Numbered from the stretch's first letter, positions 43,196 through 55,088 are shown. The stretch is 64,000 bases of DNA from Gymnothorax reevesii (GCA_029721435.1 CM056573.1:149565947-149629946), one strand, 5' to 3'. The notes: generated by a model from the sequence alone, not told the origin. A program made the numbers and translations.

Positions 43196-44842
43196 CTCCC
43201 GCAGCTGCTGATTTTCCCATGGCAGCCACCCTTCCGCTCCTCTAGTCCCTGCACTTCCATCACCTGAGGTTCAGGTTGGTCCCGTTCCTCCATTCTCTGA
43301 CATGGCTTACAGTTCAGTTCGGCGCATGGGCGCCGTGATAGGGCATCAGCATTTCCATGTAGACAGCCTGCACGGTGCTCAATTGTGAAGTTGTACTCTT
43401 GTAACCGTGCTACTTGCCCTTCCGGGTTCTTGAACCGCAGGAGCCACGTGAGTGAGGCGTGATCAGTGCGCAGGTGGAAGGAGGTGCCCTGGAGGTAGGG
43501 GCGGAAGTGACAGATGGCTAGGATGACGGCCAGCATCTCTCGGTGTGTGACGCAGTAGTTCTTTTCAGCTCGGCTCAGAGCACGACTGTAGTAGGCGATT
43601 ATACGCTCCCCCTCACCGTCCGCCTGTGATGGCACCGCCTCCACGCCTGTATTGCTGGCATCAGTGTCCACGATGAAGGGCCGGCAGACATCAGGGTACG
43701 CCAGCACTGGGGCCTGACTGAGGGCTGTCTTGAGCTGTGCGAAGGCTGCCGCACACTCGTCGGTCCAGTTAAAGGCCTGGTGCTTGTCAGTGAGGCGGTG
43801 GAGAGGGCTAGCTAAGGAGGCGAAGTCCCGCATGTAGCGCCGATAGTAGCTAGCCAGCCCCAGGAAGCTACGCAGCTTGCCCGCGTCCGCTGGTGTCGGC
43901 CAGTCTGACACTTCAGTTACCTTAACCGGGTCGGTCGCCACCCCTCGCTCGCTTACGAGGTGCCCCAGGAAGGCCATCTCCCTCCGGAGAAGCTGGCATT
44001 TCCGGGGATTCAACCATAGCCCAGCCAGTCGAATTGCAGTAAACACCTCTCTTAGATTCTCGAGGGCTTGCTCAAAGTTGCTGGCGTGCACCAAGAGGTC
44101 GTCTAGGTACACGACACAGCGACTTCGAGGGACGGTCGACAGCACTCTTTCCATGAGCTGTTCAAAGGCCGCCAGAGCATTGCAAAGGCCGAACGGCATT
44201 ACCCGAAAATGCCACAATCCCCCAAATGGTGAAGGCAGTCTTAGCTTTAGCACTAGGAGCTAGCCTCACTTGCCAGTATCCACTGCGGAGGTCCAGCGAG
44301 CTGAACCAACTGGACCCCGCGATGTGGTCTAGCGCTTCATCGATGCGTGGTAGAGGATAGGCGTCTCTGCGGGTAACGGCATTAAGTTGCCGATAGTCAA
44401 CACAAAACCGCCACTCTCCATTTTTTTTTCGCACCAGTACAGCAGGTGCCGCCCACGGGCTGTCTGAGGGCTCTATGACACCAGCTGCAGCCATCTCTTT
44501 CACCTTCTCCTCCGCTACCAGCCGCTTGGACAATGATAACCGATGGGGGCGCAGGCGAATAGGTGCGGCATCACCAGTGTCAATGGTATGCTGCACCAAA
44601 TCTGTCTGCGTGCATTCCTCATCTCGCACTGCGAAAAGGTCTGCGTTATTAGTCAACAAGCGGTGCAGTTGCTGGCACTGAGAAGGGGCGAGTCCACTGC
44701 AGCTGCGTCGCCTCAGCTCGCGAACGGCCTCAGCCGTCTCGGCTGGGAGTGAGGGAGGGCATGAAGAAGGAAATGGGTGGACGGTGGCGGGGCTGCTCCC
44801 GGGGCCGGCACGCTGGATAGGGGGCCGGCTAGCGTGCTGCAT
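43162..44842 (-). pseudogene. Gypsy reverse transcriptase and RNase H, one frameshift
   Basis: The RT begins in the frame at 44842: VIEPSDSPWAAPAVLVRKKN, WRFCVDYRQLNAVT and FSSLDLRSGYWQV (first catalytic Asp). It shifts frame near 44240 and continues with MPFGLCNA and CVVYLDDLLVHA (catalytic Asp pair), the SFLGLASYYRRYM connection, then RNase H (FIVDTDASNTGVEAV, YCVTHREMLAV, LRTDHASLTWLL) and NADALSRRP near the end. All main motifs are present; only the frameshift breaks the protein. Confidence 0.92.
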
Positions 44843-44959
44843 GGGCGCTGGTGAGCTAGCTAGCAGGTCGGCGGGGGGCCGTGGGTTGGCTGTGTAGGCC
44901 CGGCGAGCTCTTCTCGCTGCCCGCTTTCTTTTTGCAGCTCGGTGCCTTGGAAGTGTGGT

Positions 44960-45481
44960 TTAGCCGATGGTGAGTGTAGCCTGTGCTATATCAACTGTAG
45001 CTCCCCATGATGCTAACAAGTCCAGGCCTATGATACATGCTTCCCCAATATCCGCTAGCCAGAACTCCTGTTCGACTAGGTGGCTATCCACAGCCACGCT
45101 CACCGTCTTCTTGCCCTTCATACCCATCCTCTTGGCGGTCACGGATTGCAGCCTGGTCACGGTCGGTTCCCAGGTGGCGTTGGGGAGCGTCATTTGCCGG
45201 ACGAGGGAGATGGTGGCTCCTGTGTCAACCAGCGCACGGCAGGGTTGGCCGTCCAGTCGGCAGTCTAGGTACAGCCCACCGGCCCCAACGAACCGGCCCA
45301 CCCGCGGTAACGCACCTTGCTCATCCGCCCAAAAAAAGGCAGACTGGAATTTTTGCTCGTCCGTCCTTACAAGGGCAGAATGATGTTCAGCTAGAGGTGC
45401 GGGTGGGGCCGGGCTCGGTTCAGGTTCAGCAGGCCGCACACAACTGGGGAGGATGGCTACTGGGGGTGGCGGGCTCCTCAC
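44960..45481 (-). pseudogene. Gypsy aspartic protease
   Basis: The frame contains CRALVDTGATISLV, the DTG active site of retropepsins, and IIGLDLLASWGATVDI near its end. It directly follows the gag zinc knuckle (45544-45585) and precedes RT. Classed as pseudogene because the polyprotein around it is broken. Confidence 0.88.
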
Positions 45482-45489
45482 AGCGCCGC

Positions 45490-45616
45490 CCCCGGCTCGT
45501 TTCCCGACAGCTGGGGCTCCCTTGGCTTTGGTGCTGGCGCTGTGCAGTCCCGTGCAATATGGCCCCTCTCGTCACACCGGAGACAGCGTCGGACTTCCAC
45601 TTCCGGGGCGCTCCAT
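45490..45616 (-). pseudogene. Gypsy gag fragment with CCHC zinc knuckle
   Basis: The minus strand encodes CLRCDERGHIARDC, a CX2CX4HX4C knuckle (45544-45585). It is the C-terminal end of gag, cut off upstream by the L2-type LINE. Confidence 0.82.
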
Positions 45617-48600
45617 AGTGTGCGACCCAGCAGTTTGCCCAGTGTACGCTACGCTACGTGTTTTTCTTTTTTTATGTGTTTTTATAGGTTCTTTAAGTCA
45701 CCTTTTCCCCCTTTTTTAAATTCTGATGTGTGGATGAATTGTCAGTGTATCAGCGATGCGAATGGGGACACTCGCAGGTCTTTTTATCATCTTTTATGCG
45801 GCAACGCTGCTACTTTTACTTGGCGTCTCTACCTGTCATGGAGCAGGACGGGGCGCACCAGGGAGAGTTGCACTGAGCCGGGAGCTTCTTTATTCCCTGC
45901 GGACTTCGGCAGCAGGGGAGATACCAAATGGTATCCCGAGTGAGATATGTAGGCCGATGGTGAAGACACGGAGTCGGAAACGGGGAGGAAGAGGTGGTCT
46001 ACGCCGGAGATTAAAGACTCTCAGGCTGGGCGATCGGCGCAAATTACCCCCACTTCCTACAATTCTGTTGGCGAACGTCCAGTCTATCAGGAATAAGATG
46101 GATGAGCTGGAAGTATGGGCCAAGTTTAGGAGGGAAATCAGGGAGACCTGTCTCCTTGCCTTTACAGAATCATGGCTTAATAACTTGGACCGGGAGGAGG
46201 ACTTTTTACTTAGCGGGTTCGGAACCCCGATTCGTTTGGACCAGTCTCCGAAGATTACCGGGAAAAGTCGTGGAGGAGGAGTGTGTTTCTATGTCAATGA
46301 GAGGTACTGTAATACTGTGAAGGTCAGAGAAAGAATATGCACAACTGATCTAGAACTGTTGACAATCTCACTTCGCCCCTTTTATCTGCCGAGGGAGTTT
46401 CAACAACTGTTTTATACATTGGTGTACATCCATCCGCGGGCGAACTAATCCGCCGCTGCTCAGCTAATCGCTGACGTAGCGAGCAGGCTGGATGCGGTCT
46501 GCCCTGATGCACCAAAATTCGTTCTTGGTGATTTTAATCTTTGCAAACTGAATTCGGTTTTAAAAATATATGAACAGTATGTGACCTGTACCACTACACA
46601 GAAGACTACTACAATTGATCTGTGCTATGGTACAATAAAGGGAGCATATGCGTCCCTACCAATGCCCTCACTGGGCGCTTCGTATCACAATGGCGTGTAT
46701 CTCATGCCCGAGTATAAACCCACCTTCAGGCGTGTGGACAAAAAGGAGAAAACTGTTAAGGACTGGTCCGAAGACAGTATTTCTTCTCTTCAAGCATGTT
46801 TTGAGTGCACAGATTGGCAGTGTTTTTATGATGGTTGTGATAATATGAATGAACTATGTGACGCTGTTTCATCATACATTAATTTCTGTGTAGACTCTAT
46901 AATTCCATCTAAAACTGTTGTCATGTACCCAAATAATAAACCTTGGGTGACTAAAGAACTCAAAGCTGTAATCAATAAGAAGAAAAGGATTTTTTACACG
47001 GGTGAGCCTCTGGAGAAGAAAGCTGTCTCCAGAGAAGTAAGGAATGAAATAAGAAAAGCTAAAAACCAGTATAGGGACAAAATAGAGCAACAACATTGCA
47101 GTGGTGACCTTAGAGCCGCCTGGCAAGGGATTAAACAGATGGCATCCATTAACCATCACTCTGAAAAAACCAGGCCACTTGTTACTATTAGTGGCGTAGA
47201 TGAGGCTGGCCTGCCTAATGCTTTTAACTCATTTTTCTCTCGTTTTGAAAGGTCTGACTTTTTATGTAACATCTTTAGGTTGAGGAGGTCACTAATACCA
47301 GAAAGTGAAATGGTCATATCGCAAGCAAAAGTCGCTTCCTTGTTCAGAAAGGTGAATATTCATAAGGCAGCTGGTCCTGATGCTATCTGCGGACGCATTT
47401 TGCGTCACTGTGCTGATCAACTCAGTGAGGTATTCACAGTACTTTTTCAGATGTGTGCTGAGAGTGGCTACTTGCCCCAAATATGGAAAACCTCTATTAT
47501 TATTCCTGTTCCAAAGTCAAATCATCCAAGAGAATTTAATGATTTCAGGCCAGTTGCATTGACATCTCTTGTGATGAAAAAATCTTAAAAGAAAAAGTGG
47601 TCTCCTTAATTGACGGCAGACTAGATCCATTGCAGTTTGCCTATCAAACTGATAAAGGTGTTGATGACGCAAAACTTTTCATTTTAGACCGAGCACTAAA
47701 GCACCTTGAAAAACCGAAATCCCACGTGAGACTTTTATTTGCTGATTTTTCTTCCGCTTTTAATAAGATGCAGCCCCATATTTTAATAGAACGGCTAGCC
47801 TCTAATTTTATGCTCCCTGATCAGATTTTATTGTTGCTTTTAAACTTCTTAACAGACAGAATGCAGCGTGTGTTTGTCAATGACCACATGTCTACCCCCA
47901 TCATTTCGAGCACTGGTTCCCCTCAGGGCTGTGTTCTCTCACCATTACTTTTTATCATGTATACCGACAGCTGTAGAGCTTCACAAGAGGGCAGTCACCT
48001 AGTAAAATTTTCTGATGACACCGCCCTGCTGTCGCTTCTTCAGGATCCGCAATCGGATCATGGATCGGCTTTAAATGATTTTATAAAATGGTGTGATGAC
48101 AACTTCTTGGATCTTAACGTAACAAAAACAAAGGAGTTGATCATCAATTTTAGGAATAATAGTGTACAGCCAAAAAACAGCATGATACATGGTGAACCAG
48201 TCCAAATTGTCGAAACCTACAAATATTTAGGAACCACATTTGACTCTTATCTTAAGTTTGATAAGAATACAGAGTCACTTGTCAAACGCGGACAACAAAG
48301 AATCCATCTTATGCGGAAGCTTAACTCTTTTAGTGTTTCTAAAACCATTTTATGTTCCTTTTATTATTCTTTCATTGAGAGTCTTTTAACATTTTCTTTT
48401 ATCTGTTGGTTTAATGGTCTGTCTGTGAAGGATAAGAACAGTCTGAATCAGATAGTGAGAATTTGCTCCAAGATTATTGGAGTCCAGCTAACAGATCTGA
48501 GTGTGCTCTGGAAGAAACGTGCAGTCCAGAAAGCGAAATGCATTATAAAGCGGGGAGACCATGTTATGTCTGGAGGATTTACCTTAATGCCCTCAGGGCG

Positions 48601-49007
48601 GCGCTATTATGCACCCCCGAGGAAGACAAATCGCTACTCAAACTCTTTTACTCCTTCAGTTATTAGGCTAATGAATGCCAGTTTTAATGAGTAGGTTTGT
48701 GTTTTGTCGCTTTATTCATTATTTATTATCCTCTATTTATTCATTTTTATTCATTTTATTATTATTTATTTATTATTATTCTCCCCTTGATTGAATATTT
48801 ATTATGCATATTTGCACAGATACAGGGTATCACTGCTGGGGAAACCATTGCTTAACTGACTCTTTGACAATTGATTGATTGAGAGTTGAGTGTTGTCCGT
48901 CTGTTTAATGAATTATTGTTGTATTGTTGTGTGTTTATTGAACTGGGAGCTGTCAACTGAATTGCCCAAATGGGATAAATAAAGTTTTCTGAACTGAACT
49001 GAACTGA
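45616..49007 (+). mobile_element. L2-type LINE inserted in the Gypsy gag
   Basis: A 3.4-kb non-LTR element with AP endonuclease and reverse transcriptase in one ORF2 and a 3' end of tandem CTGAA units (48989-49006), as in L2-type LINEs. It is opposite in strand to the Gypsy element. The left boundary is approximate. Confidence 0.82.
45756..48694 (+). pseudogene. LINE ORF2 (endonuclease and reverse transcriptase), nearly intact
   Basis: Endonuclease signatures: ILLANVQSIRNKMDEL, FTESWL and, after an in-frame TAA at 46446-46448, FVLGDFN. The usual SDH near the end of the domain reads SYH, so a catalytic Asp is lost. RT: IHKAAGPDAICGRIL, FNDFRPVALTS, then a frameshift in an A-run near 47576-47582, then LLFADFSSAFN, GSPQGCVLSPLLF, VKFSDDTALLSLL and the C-terminal SGRRYYAPPRKTNRY segment. 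One stop and one frameshift in nearly 1000 codons show a young copy. Confidence 0.88.
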
Positions 49008-49008
49008 T

Positions 49009-49216
49009 GTTGTTGTGCCTGGCCGGGAGTGTGAGCCCGCCTCACTTGCTCCTCTTCCTTAGCCACTTCGCGTACTTGTGGGCGTGACTCCCGTGGGCTT
49101 GTCGCCGTCACTTCCTTGATGACGTCTTCTACTCTTTCGATCTGTAGAAGGGCTACATCGAGCGTTTGGGGCGTGGTCAGCATGACGTGGTGCCTCAGTT
49201 GTTCTGGGGTAAGAAC
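49009..49216 (-). pseudogene. Gypsy gag middle fragment
   Basis: On the minus strand LTPEQLRHHVMLTTPQTLD and a charged EVAKEEEQVRRA tail continue the gag protein. The fragment lies between the L2-type LINE and the 49217-52587 insertion. Confidence 0.75.
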
Positions 49217-50803
49217 CAAGGATGTTTTATATTTCACTGGATATACAATTGGAAAATGGCCGCCCATTCATTTCAATGGAAATTGCTCAGTGGCGCAGCG
49301 TGCCGACATGGAGGCCAAGCTTCCGGAGCCACGCGGACATGCGCTGTGTGATTTTTGCTCACACATGCGTAGTGTGGGGCTTATGAACGCGCTGGTATCC
49401 GAGGTATCCATGACAACGGCTCGGGCTCGTGGAACTCCGACCTAGGGTGCGTGTTCACGATCACTTTTCACCGGAAATGGAAGTCTGACCACTGCAGACT
49501 GCACCTTGACGTACGGAACACAAAGCATAGCCGCCGATAAAGGTTTAATTATGGTTTGAGACTCTATTTTAAAACACAAATGCAATAACAAATGTTAAAA
49601 ACGACTTTGACAGGGAAGTAATACTATTGATTTCAACTCAAAAATCTCGGCCAAATAGTTGACTTGCTGTTGCGTAACTTTAATATGACATTGCTCAGAG
49701 GTGCGCTTCCCGAAGTCACAGATGCTAACTTCCATAGTTAGAACCACTTACTGAATGGACGTATAAATTTCTGCAACTACGCTATTGGGAAAAACGCCAC
49801 AGGCTCGTATTCTCTTTAGCTCAACGTCGAATAACCACATTATCGGAGTCAGATAATTCTTACTTGTCTGCGTGCGAATTCCATTATCTTTTTCCGGATT
49901 AAAGACAATAAACCGAACACACAACACAACGAACTTCACCTACCTTATAAACTGATATGTTTTAAAGTCAGGAGCTTTAAACTTTTGTCAATTCTGGTAA
50001 GCTAATTTACTTTTAGCTTACGTAACTTATAACCATTCCGTGGAGTATAATGGGTCTACCGTGAAATGTCACGAACGTTGTACAGCATTATTTTTCCCTT
50101 AAAGCTCCTTTTTTCTGTCCTTCCCCAGATATCTGAGCCTCTTGGAGTTCACTGAACATTTCATCCATGAATTTCTGCATGTCAGCGAACCAGAGGCCGT
50201 GCCTTTCTATCCATCCCCAAAGCCCTTTCCAATAAAGTCTTTCTCGGTTATAATTTTAATACCGTTTCTACGTTTCATTTCTAAGTGCGAGTTAACATCG
50301 ATTGTATTTGTGGTAGATTTTATGATAATGGCCGGCTCTGCGAAAGTTAAGCATTAAACCCCTTTTGATTTTGAGTACTTGAGTTCATCTTCAAACGTTA
50401 CGCAGAGCTGGCAAAAAAAATCAAAAACTGACAAAACACAAATAAATCAATTTGAAAACATTTTTAATATATATATGTAAATAATGCCTTGGGGGTGACA
50501 AATATGACAGGTGGTGGGGGTGAGCAGATGGATGATGACAGCTACATCCGACATGGGGTACAGAATGTGCATATACGCTACCAACTGTTGCATTCTTTTA
50601 GATCTCGTATTTATTTTCGTTCAGATGAAAATCAGCCACACCGTCGAATCTTCCTGCATCACTCCGGTTGATATCAGATGCTGCTCACGAACATTAGATG
50701 TTCGGATTCATTATACTCTGACGTTTCCACCTCCCCAAAACTTCGATCTAATAAAGGCTGTACCGCAAAAAATGTGTATGCATGTTCAGTGCTTTCATGG
50801 ATA

Positions 50804-51845
50804 TTCGGATCATGCACAAAAAATGAACATTTTAGATGTCATCTGTCAAGTTGCTGAAAAGTGTCGTCGTCGAGTATGAAAGTCAGTAATTAATTTTAGA
50901 CTGAAGAATGGTTAATAAATGGTTTGCTAAGCAGTGTTCGAACTGAATTTATCTATTGCAATAAATGCACTCATATGGACATTACTTTAGATGCTACACA
51001 GCTGACAGTTGATGACTGCGGTCAAGATATCACCAGTTCGCATATCAAAATACAGACATGTGAATTGGTGTTATTCAAAGTAATGGAAATATACAACTCA
51101 TTACAATGATAACCATGAACAATGAAAAGGTGAGGTGAGTGTTAGCTGCGTATACATGCTTCTAGGATATCACAACAGCGGCCTTAGCTTACTGTACATT
51201 TTGTGGCACTACATAATGGAGTGTGGCGATCGAGTATATTACGGCCATTCATCAATTAAAATAAAATGGATAAAATATTTGCACCGTAACGCCGGCTCGC
51301 TTGATTGACTTGGCCACATAAAGAATGTTCATCACAGACGGACGGCAAGGAATGCGCATTGTTCCACCCACTTGGTTCGGATCATGAACAAAAATAGTTC
51401 ATTTTGGATCTCACAAGACAAGTTGCCGAAAAGTTTCGTCATCATGTATGAGGGTCGGTAAGTAATTTAACAACGAAGAATGGTTAGGCTGATAAATGGA
51501 TCGCTAAGCAGTGTTCGAAATTAATTTATATACTGCTATAAACGCACATTACGTTGCGGTAGATGCAACTCAGCTGACACGTTAAGCATAACGCATCAGA
51601 ATAGAGTGATGCGAATTGGTGCTATTCAAAGTACTGGCAATACACAATGCAATTCATGGATTTAACCATTTCATTTTAATTTGAATAAGTAAGGTGAGTG
51701 TTGCCTGCGTCATGGTTCTAGGATGTCACACCAGCAGCCTTAGCTTACTGTACATTTTCTCGCGCCGCATGAAGTGCAGCAATCGAGGTGCTAAGTAACA
51801 TATTTTAACGTATTACGGCCATTCAGCAATTAAAATGGCAAAAAT
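50804..51845. repeat. Direct repeat, two units with about 572-bp period
   Basis: Unit 1 (50804-51275) and unit 2 (51376-51845) share TTCGGATCATG, GCTAAGCAGTGTTCGAA, CCTTAGCTTACTGTACATTT and TTACGGCCATTCA in order. A GACGGCAAGGAA and CCACCCACT block precedes unit 2 and recurs near 52205-52240, suggesting part of a third unit. The repeats lie in the unknown insertion. Confidence 0.72.
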
Positions 51846-51898
51846 TTACTGAGCAACAAAAGAAACGCAAGTTAGCCAACTCAGTTAGTTAATGTGCT

Positions 51899-52000
51899 CT
51901 TATGGTTACCCAGATTGCAAGCACCTCCGCTCCGGATCTGCCCTGGCTCCAGAGTCAAGGCAAATCCGGAGCGGAGGAGCTTGCTATCTGGGTACTCATA
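51899..52000. repeat. Near-perfect 100-bp palindrome
   Basis: The arms contain GCACCTCCGCTCCGGAT and its inverse ATCCGGAGCGGAGGAGC, flanked by TTACCCAGAT and its inverse ATCTGGGTA, with a loop of about 16 bp. The outer TTATG and CATAA are also inverted. It is probably a tiny MITE inserted in the second direct-repeat region. Confidence 0.7.
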
Positions 52001-52587
52001 ATTATCGCAAAACAAAGAAAAGGTTGATAAAACGAGTATAAATGCGCCCACGCTAGTAATAAATTTGATTTAAAATAATAACGCGCAAACTTATTTTCCG
52101 GTTTGCCTTTATTTAACTTGCGTTTTTTTTGTCGCTCAATACATATGCTCCGTGGCTGGCCAGCTCACTTCACCGATTTGGCTTCGTTTGTAATGTTAAA
52201 CAGACAGACGGCAAGGAAAGCCCATTGCTCCACCCACTCACATCCGCTGCAGTGCTAAATTCGGAGGAGCGGGAACGCGCTTACATATGAGGACCCGTTG
52301 GTGTTCGCATAGCCTGAATATAAATAAAAGATTTTGTCTTTGCCGAGAAACGAGGGATTAATGATTTAAAATAGAAAAATAAACCGTTTCGGTATCGATA
52401 ATTTGTGGCTGTCAAAAAAAATTATTCACGGATTTCTCAGCGTGTCTTTTTCAATTATTCCCTATGGAGAAATTTCTTTTTGGCCCCCATGGCATCACGT
52501 GACCTGCAATATCACATTCGCCGCTAGGACCATGGAGGCGTGTGTGGTCGACCAGAGTTGTGCGTCCAGATCTCCTTATAGGTCCAT

Positions 52588-53158
52588 GGTAAGAACCTGC
52601 AGGAAGCTGTGCAGCGCTAGCTCGTCTTGCTCACGCGTCCCGAATGTGGGGTAGCCTTGTCGGGCGTGGAAGCGCAGGTCGGCGGCTACGGCCCCCCACT
52701 GGCGCTTGACTGTATCGCCTTTCTAACGCTTTTGTTAGTGAAGCTAGGCTAGTCTGTTCAGTTGGGTCGAGAGCGAGTAGCGTTTGAAGTGCTAGACCTT
52801 CCAGGGTTAGCGCCAGATAGGTTGCTGCCTCGCCGTCCATCCACCCACAGCACTGGGCCGCCAGTAGCAGCTGAGCCTGGTAGGGCTCCCAGGGCGCTGC
52901 GCCGCTAAACCGGGGTAGCTTCACTCCCTTCCGTGGTTCCGGCGCCCCCTCTCTCTCAGCTGCCACCGCCGCCGCTGCTGCTGTAGGAGCTCGTGCGGGA
53001 CGAGGTTCGCACCTTCTCTCCGGTGCGCACAGCCCTCTTGTTTGGCTCCTCCCCACAGCTCTGTCCGTTTTCGCGTGCAGCCCCGTCGTCAGTTCCCCCT
53101 CGAGGTGCGCGATCTCGCCAGGTGCTGCCAATAGAAAGTTTAGCTTAACAGGCAACAC
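52588..53158 (-). pseudogene. Gypsy gag N-terminal and core fragment
   Basis: The minus strand encodes VKLPRFSGAAPWEPYQAQL, YLALTLEGLALQTLLALDP and, after a frameshift, DLRFHARQGYPTFGTREQDE and ALHSFLQVLT, a retrotransposon gag domain. The open frame begins inside the LTR remnant, so the natural leader and start codon are lost. Confidence 0.8.
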
Positions 53159-53179
53159 GAACTGGGGCAGATCGCCACA
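53120..53179 (-). repeat. 5' LTR remnant of the Gypsy element
   Basis: The first 60 bases match the start of the 3' LTR (TGTGGCGATCTGCCCCAGTT), lacking a short internal segment, then the sequence passes directly into gag leader. The rest of the LTR and the primer-binding site are deleted. Confidence 0.75.
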
Positions 53180-53459
53180 TTCGCTTTAGAAAGTGTACCG
53201 CTTTCCACCCTCCAGTAAGCACATATTTAGGGAGACAAAATGTTGCTCTGCGCAGCGATACCAAAATAACACAGACTCACACGCAAGTGTTTTTGAAAAT
53301 GTAATTTTAAAGTAGGCTAAAATGAATGGGAGTCTATGAGCGAATTTTACTTCCAGGTGTATAGGCTCTTAGGGTGCACTCAAGTGAAGCATCTGTTCTA
53401 TTAGCAATCTAGTGTTCTATATATATATATATCTATGGGCGTAACTCATAAATTACATG

Positions 53460-53720
53460 GCATATTTCAATTATCAATTTCAATTTATTTGTATAGCGCT
53501 TTTCACAGAGACTGTCACAAAGATGCTTTACAGTGAGAGATGAAGTTACTGAAAGGGCAGTGCCCAGCCTATTCCCCACTACAGCAAATGAGGCAAAAAA
53601 AACTCCCAGTAAGGAGAAAAATCCTCAAACAGTGGTGAGAAAAAACTCCCCAGTGGGAAGAAATCTCTGGAGGAACCCGGCTATAGTGGGGAAGCCCATC
53701 CTCCGCGGGCTAGCTAGTTA
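53460..53720. repeat. Common fish interspersed repeat
   Basis: It begins CAATTTATTTGTATAGCGCT and contains GAGGAACCCGGCT and GGGGAAGCCCATCCTCC, a repeat seen widely in fish genomes. Its class is not assigned. Confidence 0.55.
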
Positions 53721-55088
53721 ATAACAAGATAAGCAAAATAGGATAAAATGGCAATACAGTTCTATTAAAGTCCACCTAAACAGTGGCATCAGTAGCTCCA
53801 GGAAGTGGCATGCCAAGGATGGTGCAGGACTGGACCAGGACCGCATCAGAACAGCAGGACAGCGGCAGCCAGCGCTCATGGAGAGGGACAGGGCTCAGGC
53901 ATATGACCACCAAATTTGCAAGGGATGATGTACACATAAAACAAATTTGCTACAATCATTTTGGTATCATTATGACCTATTTTGATGTCATTATGACATA
54001 ATGTTATGATTTTATAGGATAATCTCTTACAAATTTAAGGTATAAAGCACTATTGTAACAGATAGGGTGTTCTAGAAAACGTTAATGTCTGCAAAGATAT
54101 CTTTTGTCATTGGCAACAGCAACAACGTCAAAATGACGTCTTTAAAATGAGGTCATAGATATCGCAAAACTTGAGGCTTGAACTGCTTATAACATATGAT
54201 AGTCAACTGGTAAAGGAACATTAGTACACATGTTTGAAGCCGCCTTCTTGGCAATTAACTACAAATCACTATCAGTGTCTGTATCGATGTGACAATATTT
54301 ATCACTGGTAAGGCTGCATACTAAATCATTATTACGACTACTAACACAACGTAACATCAGGTCCAGAGGTTTAGGTTTAGGCATAGTTCTGGAATCAAAC
54401 CTGTAACTGAACAACTCGCCAAATTAATTCACCATCTCCAAAAAGGAAAGAAACATGACCAAACAGTTCGCTGAATGTTTCATTACGTTTTCACTTCATG
54501 ACTGTGATATTGTCAAGGAAAGCTGTAGTGTAAAGCAAGTAGGCAGCATCAAGTATAAGTTATACATCATCAAGGTACCTGTAAATGTTGAACCGGCTTA
54601 TGTCAATGCAAGAGAGCTTTTTACTGCAGATGTAGTAAATTCAATGACATCATTAAATTAGAATAAATTAATTATTCATAACAAAGCTCTAACATGAAAT
54701 TACATAAGATATTGTAAATATAACGGAATAGTTAAAAATAAAATCTGGGAACTACATTGATGAAACCAAAATCGGCGATTTTTTTTTTTTTGTCAGATTT
54801 TTGTTAGATTTGTTACCTGTTAGAAAACTGTTGCCATGGAAACGGCGAAGATGGTGGACTTCACATATTGGTATGAAATTGTTCCCAGACAAGCTTGAGG
54901 AAAAGTCACCAAGTTTGGTGGTCCTAGATCAAGCTGTTCAGAAATTATACAACGTGAAAATTGGCCAGATCAGTGCATCCACTCGGGGACTAACAACCTC
55001 AATGACAATACACAGACAGTAGTCACAATTTAGAAAGTAACAGGTTAGTAACCCTTCATAGCCGTTTAAACCTGAGTGTGTCATCTTG
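53721..55088. other. Unassigned non-coding stretch
   Basis: No gene or structured repeat recognised; one open frame of 68 codons near 54455 has no family resemblance. Confidence 0.3.

Larger units (their letters stand above)
49217..52587. mobile_element. Uncharacterised 3.4-kb insertion with 9-bp target duplication
   Basis: GGTAAGAAC lies at both edges (49208-49216 and 52588-52596), and the Gypsy gag reading VLTPEQLR resumes when the insert is removed. The insert has no long ORF and no protein similarity I recognise. It contains large direct repeats (about 50804-51275 and 51376-51845) and a hairpin (51899-52000). The terminal bases are not clearly inverted repeats. A 9-bp duplication would fit Mutator-like elements, or a retroposed sequence. 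Confidence 0.7.
41932..53179 (-). mobile_element. Gypsy-type LTR retrotransposon, nested insertions, 11.2 kb span
   Basis: Minus-strand order from 53179: LTR remnant, gag, protease, RT, RNase H, integrase, polypurine tract, 3' LTR. This gag-PR-RT-RH-IN order is that of Gypsy (Metaviridae). The plus-strand tetranucleotide TTCG occurs right outside both ends (41928-41931 and 53180-53183), a 4-bp target duplication, so both ends belong to one insertion. An L2-type LINE (about 45616-49007) and an unknown element (49217-52587) split gag; removing them leaves about 4.5 kb. It has deletions and frameshifts and is inactive. Confidence 0.88.
41178..53436. mobile_element. Possible host element split by the Gypsy insertion
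   Basis: CCATAGATATATATA at 41178-41193 is mirrored by TATATATATATATCTATGG at 53418-53436, and GAAGC lies just inside both ends. Without the Gypsy element the span would be about 1.0 kb. The AT-rich ends make chance similarity possible, so this is tentative. The G-run near 41155-41175 lies just outside. Confidence 0.3.

Noticed and set aside
45037..45618. 193-codon plus-strand frame over the Gypsy protease
   Set aside because: It is an antisense shadow of the GC-rich protease and gag codons without its own family resemblance.
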